Of a stretch of 64,000 bases of DNA, positions 59,409-64,000 are shown piece by piece. Within the stretch, counting starts at the first letter, position 1. Each line of letters starts with the position of its first letter. The notes below the pieces were generated by a model, which did not search any database, was not told where the DNA came from, and was given only the letters and a program-made list of their open reading frames with translations. The translations under genes were made by a program, and so were the position numbers. This DNA is from Terriglobia bacterium (GTDB lineage Bacteria > Acidobacteriota > Terriglobia > Terriglobales > Acidobacteriaceae): the NCBI GenBank assembly GCA_032252755.1, contig JAVUPY010000090.1, positions 20,524 through 84,523 of the forward strand, written 5' to 3'.

Positions 59409-60821
59409 TCATGGAGTTGCCGTCTCCCACGCGTAGCCTTCTTCTCCGTGTTGCGTCAGGTCCAACCCTTCAATCTCGTGTTCCTCGCGTACCCTCAGGC
59501 CGATCGTCTTGTCGACCGCGAACAATACGAGAGTCGTGCCGACAATCGCCAATCCGCACGCGATCGCCACACCCACCAACTGGTTCAGCAACTGGTGCGC
59601 ATTTCCATCGATCAACCCAAGGCCCAGGGCATTCCCCTGCCCGTCCTTGAAGATCGGGTTAATCCCCTTGCTCGCAAACACGCCAGTCAAAATCGCGCCC
59701 AGTGCTCCACCCGCACCGTGCACGCCAAAGGCGTCCAGCGAATCGTCGTACCCGAAGATCGCCTTCACCTTCGCCACCATCATGTAGCAGAACACGCCGG
59801 CAACGGACCCCATCACCAGCGCCGACATCGGGCTCACGAAACCCGCCGCCGGCGTAATCGCCACCAGTCCTGCCACCGCACCCGAGATCGCGCCCAGCGC
59901 ACTCGGTTTCCCGTTACGAATCCACTCTGCCGCGCTCCATCCTATTGCCGCCGCTGCCGCTCCGAAATGCGTCGCCACGAACGCGCTCGTCGCCAGGCTT
60001 CCCGCCGAGAGCGCCGAGCCCGCATTGAATCCAAACCACCCCACCCATAACAGACACGCGCCAATGAAGCTCAGCACCACGCTGTGCGGCGACATCGCCT
60101 CGCCTGGATAATCAATCCTTTTTCCGAGATACAGCGCGCAAACCAGCGCCGAAACTCCCGACGTGATGTGCACCACCGTCCCGCCTGCGAAATCGAGCGT
60201 CGGGAAACGCCCGCCCAGCGCGGCATTCAGCAAACCGCCCTTGCCCCAAACCATATGCGCCATCGGCGCATAAACAACCACCGTCCACAGAACCAGGAAA
60301 ACGGCCATGCCGCTGAACTTCATCCGCTCCGCAAACGCACCCGTGATCAGCGCCGGCGTAATGATCGCGAACATCAACTGGTAGATCATGAATGTCTGCA
60401 ACGGAATGGTCGGCGCATAGTCAGGATCCGGCGTCGCGCCCACTCCATGCAAAAAGACGTTGTGCAGTCCGCCGATGAACGACCCGCCCGGGCCAAATGC
60501 CAGGCTGAACACGACCACCCCCCACAGCACCGTGATCAGCGCCATCATCGCGAAGCTCTGCATCATCGTCGAGAGCACGTTCTTCTTCCGCACCAGCCCG
60601 CCGTAAAATAGCGCGAGCCCCGGCCCGGTCATCATCAGCACTAGGGCGGAGCTCACCAGCATCCACGCGTTGTCGGCCGAAGCTTTCGCATCGGCCACTG
60701 CGGCTTCCAGTTGTGCAATTTTGTCGGCGGAACTCGGCGGCGCCGCCGCTTGCGCCCACGCAGGCGCGCTCAAAAGCGCCAGATAGACTGCGACCAGCAA
60801 GACCACAAACAATCTACGCAT
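59409..60821 (-). CDS. amt: Ammonium transporter (Amt family)
   Basis: 470 residues: a signal peptide (LFVVLLVAVYLALLSAPAWAQ), a coiled linker (KIAQLEAAVADAKASADNAW) and an 11-helix Amt core. FYGGLVRKKNVLSTMMQSF, the pore His residues in VVHITSG and FGVHGAGGALG, and the YPGEAMSPHSVVL region identify the family. Moves ammonium across the inner membrane. The extra N-terminal helix-linker is common in Amt proteins with signal peptides. No glnB/glnK follows. Confidence 0.95.
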   Translation of the reverse strand: MRRLFVVLLVAVYLALLSAPAWAQAAAPPSSADKIAQLEAAVADAKASADNAWMLVSSALVLMMTGPGLALFYGGLVRKKNVLSTMMQSFAMMALITVLWGVVVFSLAFGPGGSFIGGLHNVFLHGVGATPDPDYAPTIPLQTFMIYQLMFAIITPALITGAFAERMKFSGMAVFLVLWTVVVYAPMAHMVWGKGGLLNAALGGRFPTLDFAGGTVVHITSGVSALVCALYLGKRIDYPGEAMSPHSVVLSFIGACLLWVGWFGFNAGSALSAGSLATSAFVATHFGAAAAAIGWSAAEWIRNGKPSALGAISGAVAGLVAITPAAGFVSPMSALVMGSVAGVFCYMMVAKVKAIFGYDDSLDAFGVHGAGGALGAILTGVFASKGINPIFKDGQGNALGLGLIDGNAHQLLNQLVGVAIACGLAIVGTTLVLFAVDKTIGLRVREEHEIEGLDLTQHGEEGYAWETATP

Positions 60822-61033
60822 ACCGGCAATTGGCTCCCCGAATTCGATTCAGTGCGTGAGCACAAAAGGTATGCGTACTTTCTTACTAGCGACCGCCCCA
60901 CACGTAAAATCCAAAGTATTTATCGGGGCTATCAGCGAATGTTATGGGGCAGAACTGAACGGCAAAACTCTCAGGATTCGCTTCGGCCTTTCAAACTGAG
61001 GCGTTCGACTTTAGACTCTCGACGACGTTCTCT
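60822..61033. other. Gene-free region upstream of amt
   Basis: No gene, repeat or clear promoter seen. A sigma-54 box (GG-N10-GC) was sought for amt and not found. Confidence 0.35.
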
Positions 61034-62968
61034 TTAAACGCTTTCTCCCCGCAGAATTTTCACCGCGTCTGGGCCGTCACCATTCCTGCTCTTGCTTGCG
61101 GCGTCTTCCTGCTCCACGCTCTCCCCTTCACCCGGAGCCAGGAACAGGTTCTCCTGCAGCCCGTGCTGCTTCGTGTAAAGCTCGAAGTATCGCCCCTGAA
61201 GCGCATACAGCTCTTCGTGATCCCCCCGCTCGACGATTCTTCCCTCTTCGACGACGAGGATCTGATCCGCCCTCCGAATCGTCGAGAGTCTGTGCGCGAT
61301 CACAAACGTTGTTCTCCCACGCATCAGGTACGAGAGTCCTTCCTGGATGAGTGCCTCCGACTCGGAGTCGAGACTCGAAGTAGCTTCGTCGAGGATGAGA
61401 ATTCGAGGATCCGCCAAAATCGCGCGCGCAATGGACACCCGCTGCCGCTGTCCTCCCGAAAGCTTCACCCCGCGCTCTCCGATGATCGTGTTGTACTTGT
61501 CCGGAAAACTCTCCGCGAATTCATCCACCCTCGCGATACTGCACGCGTTGAGAATCTGCTCTTCCGTAGCGCCCGGCCGCGAGAACGCAATGTTCTCCCA
61601 AATCGTTCCATCGAACAGGAACGAGTCCTGCAGGACCACTCCGAGTTGGCTGCGATAGGAATCCAACCGAACCTTCGAAAGATCAACGTCATCCACCAAT
61701 ACTCTGCCGGCTGTCGGTTTATGAAATGCCGCAATCAATCCAATAATCGTCGACTTCCCCGACCCTGACGAACCTACCAGCGCCGTTGCCGTCCCTGGCC
61801 GCGCCTCGAACGAAATATTGTGCAGAATCGTCTTCGACGGATCGTATGCAAAGCTGACGTCTTCGAACCGGACATCCCCCACCATTTCCGGCAGAGTAAC
61901 CGTTCTCTCCGGATCCTGGTCCTCGGGATGCTCGCTCAGGACTTCCTTCGTGCGCTCCAGTCCCGCAATCGCTTCCGTAATCTGCGTTCCCACGCCGACC
62001 ACCTGGAACAGTGGCGCCGCCAGGAATCCCAGCAGCATTATGTATTCCAGGTACCCGCCAGGCGTGAGCTTTCCTGCAATCATGAGTCTGGCACCCATGT
62101 ACATCACCACGGCGCCCACCATGCCCATCAGCATCGCTGAAGATAGACTCATCACCGAAACTGCCGTCAAGCTTCGGAACACGTTCTGTAGAAGTCTCTG
62201 CACACCCGCCGCGAACACCTCGTGCTCGCGATCCTCCGCATGGTATCCCTTCACCACGCGGACCCCGCCTAGCGTTTCGGTCAGCCGCCCTGTCACCTCG
62301 GCGTTGATCTTCGCGCGCTCGCGGAAAATCGGCCGCACGTACTTGAACGCCTTGCGCAGCACAAATCCGAACGTCACCAGCGCCGCGAACGCAATCATCG
62401 TCATCTGTACGCTGATCTTCATCAGGATGAAGAACGCGATCGTCGCCGTCAGCAGCCCGCCGGCAAAATCCACCAGCCCCGTGCCGATCAAATTGCGCAC
62501 GCCTTCCACGTCGCTCATGATGCGCGACACAAGCGTACCCGTCTTGTTTGCGTCGTAATAGGCGACAGGAAGCCGCCCAATGTGTTCCTGCACTTTTTCG
62601 CGCAGCTCCGCGATCATCCGCTGCGCCGCCTTGGAGAGAGTTTGTGTGAGGGTGAAAGAGGTAATGCCCTGAACGACAGTTGCCGCTAGCACAACCCCAA
62701 TCAGCGGGATCAACAACTGCATCTGGTGTTTGCCAATCACCGTGTCCAGCAGAAACTTGCTCGCCGGCGGCAACACCAACCCGCACAACCGGTTGATCGT
62801 CATCAGCGCCAGGCCCAGCGCGAGCAGACCGCGCCGCGGCCGCATCAGTCCCCAGATTTCCGGCAGCGCCTTGAAAATCTCCGTCTTCTTCTGAGGCGTG
62901 TCCGTCCGGATCCCGGATTTGCCCGTCGCCTTTTCGGCTGATCTTGTAAGTTCCCTTTCAGGTTTCAC
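61034..62968 (-). CDS. ABC transporter, fused membrane and ATPase domains (MsbA/exporter type)
   Basis: 644 residues. Six membrane helices at about 45-330, then the ATPase with Walker A VGSSGSGKST, signature LSGGQRQRVSIARAIL and Walker B ILILDEATSSLD, and the H-loop IAHRLST. Half-transporter that works as a homodimer; lipid A/lipid or drug export is likely. The C-terminal tail is acidic and low in complexity. Start ATG 62968 is near the family A palindrome. Confidence 0.94.
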   Translation of the reverse strand: MKPERELTRSAEKATGKSGIRTDTPQKKTEIFKALPEIWGLMRPRRGLLALGLALMTINRLCGLVLPPASKFLLDTVIGKHQMQLLIPLIGVVLAATVVQGITSFTLTQTLSKAAQRMIAELREKVQEHIGRLPVAYYDANKTGTLVSRIMSDVEGVRNLIGTGLVDFAGGLLTATIAFFILMKISVQMTMIAFAALVTFGFVLRKAFKYVRPIFRERAKINAEVTGRLTETLGGVRVVKGYHAEDREHEVFAAGVQRLLQNVFRSLTAVSVMSLSSAMLMGMVGAVVMYMGARLMIAGKLTPGGYLEYIMLLGFLAAPLFQVVGVGTQITEAIAGLERTKEVLSEHPEDQDPERTVTLPEMVGDVRFEDVSFAYDPSKTILHNISFEARPGTATALVGSSGSGKSTIIGLIAAFHKPTAGRVLVDDVDLSKVRLDSYRSQLGVVLQDSFLFDGTIWENIAFSRPGATEEQILNACSIARVDEFAESFPDKYNTIIGERGVKLSGGQRQRVSIARAILADPRILILDEATSSLDSESEALIQEGLSYLMRGRTTFVIAHRLSTIRRADQILVVEEGRIVERGDHEELYALQGRYFELYTKQHGLQENLFLAPGEGESVEQEDAASKSRNGDGPDAVKILRGESV

Positions 62969-63040
62969 TATGAATTAGATTCTCTCACCAGCATCCCCGA
63001 TTCGGAATTGCCCGATTTGCCCCGACAGACCGTCATCTCG

Positions 63041-63080
63041 GTGCCCCACATCTGCGCGCCTTTCGCAGATGTCGGTCTTT
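63041..63080. repeat. Palindromic repeat family A, copy 5
   Basis: CCCACATCTGCG (63045-63056) pairs with CGCAGATGTCGG (63064-63075), one mismatch, preceded by GTG and followed by TCTTTC. Unlike the others it lies in a divergent gap, upstream of both neighbours. Confidence 0.8.
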
Positions 63081-63190
63081 CCAACTCTCCGTGGGTCAGC
63101 CTCTCCGTGGCGCACGTCCGCCGGTCTCAGCAGAGGTTCGCCCCCCCAGCTTTGCGCATCAACATACCGACTCCAAGCATCCTTTATTAC

Positions 63191-64000
63191 ATGTTCAAGG
63201 ATCGCTTCATTCTCGGCGCGCTCGGCGTATCCGCTTTCTCCTTCCTCATCACTTATTACGTCACGCATCGCCCACCCGCGCCGGCCGCGCCCGATCCCCC
63301 CGGCTCCGTCTTTATGGGCGCCCAACAGGAAGAACCCGGCAGAGTCCATCATATTAAGGTTAGCGATCTCCCCGCCCCGGCCCCCGACCAGTCCGTCGAC
63401 AATGGCCCTGATGTGGTCGCCCGCCCCGCGAACGCGTGGCCCCAGGTTCCACCGGGATTCAAAGTCTCGCTGTACGTCGAGCACCTGCACACCCCGCGGC
63501 TCATTCGCACCGCGCCAAATGGCGATCTCTTCGTCGCCGAAAGCTATGCCGGCAACATCCTCGTTCTACGCGGGGTAGATAAAGACGGCCATCCTCAACA
63601 GAGCGAAGTCTTCGCCACCGGCCTGAACAAGCCTTTTGGAATCGCCTTCTATCCTTCCGGCCCGAACCCGCAGTGGGTCTACATCGGCGAGACCGACGCT
63701 GTCATCCGCTTTCCGTATCACGTCGGCGACATGAAGGCCACCGGCGCGCCGCAGCACATCGCCGATCTCCCCGGTGGCGGTCATCTCCGCGGCGGCGGTC
63801 ACTGGACCCGTACCATCGTCTTCTCCAAAGACGACAAGAAGATGTTCGTCTCCGTCGGTTCCTATTCCAACGTCGATGACACCGACAACAACCCCCGCGA
63901 GTACCATCGCGCCGACATTCTCGAATTCAATCCTGACGGCTCCGGCGAGCGCGTCTACGCCTACGGCATCCGCAACGCCGTTGGTCTCGCCATCAATCCC
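63191..64000 (+). CDS. PQQ-dependent sugar dehydrogenase-like protein, N-terminal part (cut by window edge)
   Basis: At least 270 residues from ATG 63191, open to the right edge. One N-terminal anchor (FILGALGVSAFSFLITYYV), a Pro-rich linker, then the six-bladed beta-propeller of glucose/sorbosone dehydrogenases: VPPGFKVSLYVEHLHTPRLI, APNGDLFVAES, TGLNKPFGIAFYP, VYIGETDAVIRF, GGHLRGGGHWTR, VGSYSNVDD and YAYGIRNAVGLAINP. Predicted periplasmic sugar oxidation with PQQ or haem. Confidence 0.9.
   Translation, partial: MFKDRFILGALGVSAFSFLITYYVTHRPPAPAAPDPPGSVFMGAQQEEPGRVHHIKVSDLPAPAPDQSVDNGPDVVARPANAWPQVPPGFKVSLYVEHLHTPRLIRTAPNGDLFVAESYAGNILVLRGVDKDGHPQQSEVFATGLNKPFGIAFYPSGPNPQWVYIGETDAVIRFPYHVGDMKATGAPQHIADLPGGGHLRGGGHWTRTIVFSKDDKKMFVSVGSYSNVDDTDNNPREYHRADILEFNPDGSGERVYAYGIRNAVGLAINP

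Overview
The window reads as a chromosomal segment of an Acidobacteriota bacterium, most likely class Terriglobia (Koribacter-like). I infer this from moderately high GC, a TonB receptor fused to an N-terminal carboxypeptidase-regulatory domain, a DUF2934 protein, many small secreted TPR proteins, and families of short intergenic repeats. No rRNA, tRNA, CRISPR array, transposase or phage gene was found. Most genes are chromosomal housekeeping or envelope genes.

Layout. 1-5.7 kb: the start of a secreted protein, the CIRCE-controlled groES-groEL operon, a cNMP-binding/thioredoxin-reductase-like fusion and a pirin. 5.7-11 kb: a DUF2934 protein, a TonB receptor, malic enzyme (maeB) and a small zinc ribbon protein. 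11-18 kb: an orphan sigma-54 response regulator, ada, an M23 peptidase, a membrane glycosyltransferase and a beta-carbonic anhydrase. 18-25 kb: smc with an unusual head-domain insertion, purC, a CvpA protein and a stand-alone Fis-type HTH protein. 25-35 kb: TPR proteins, a beta-barrel protein, aroA, a hydrolase, a PspC protein and small regulators. 35-41 kb: an orphan nuoB between short repeats, a large serine hydrolase, a GAF protein with a kinase dimerisation segment only, and a YdeI-like protein. 41-46 kb: a BadF-type sugar kinase diverging from a solute symporter and an amino acid permease. 46-53 kb: a K+ channel-like protein, a second glycosyltransferase, a dehydrogenase, an MBL hydrolase, a BON lipoprotein, a basic 47-aa protein and a NUDIX hydrolase. 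53-64 kb: a two-domain LigD, uvrA, amt, an ABC exporter and the start of a PQQ-type sugar dehydrogenase cut by the right edge.

Functional themes are protein folding and stress (groESL), DNA repair and chromosome maintenance (ada, ligD, uvrA, smc, NUDIX), central metabolism (maeB, purC, aroA, nuoB, carbonic anhydrase, amt), amino-sugar use (BadF kinase with transporters), and envelope/secretion.

The strongest non-gene signal is at least five families of short repeats placed at gene ends: a palindrome built on CCCACATCTGCG, a GTCATCCTGAGCGG repeat, an ATCCGCG triplet repeat, GACGATTGA runs, and a CCTTGCACCTTGTA repeat. Other notable points are the smc insertion, a redox fusion without either CxxC motif, an array of palindromes upstream of the orphan response regulator, a 33-bp AT-rich dyad at 18.27 kb, and two small genes of 47 and 45 codons. 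I did not find a clear-cut new multi-gene defence or secretion system.
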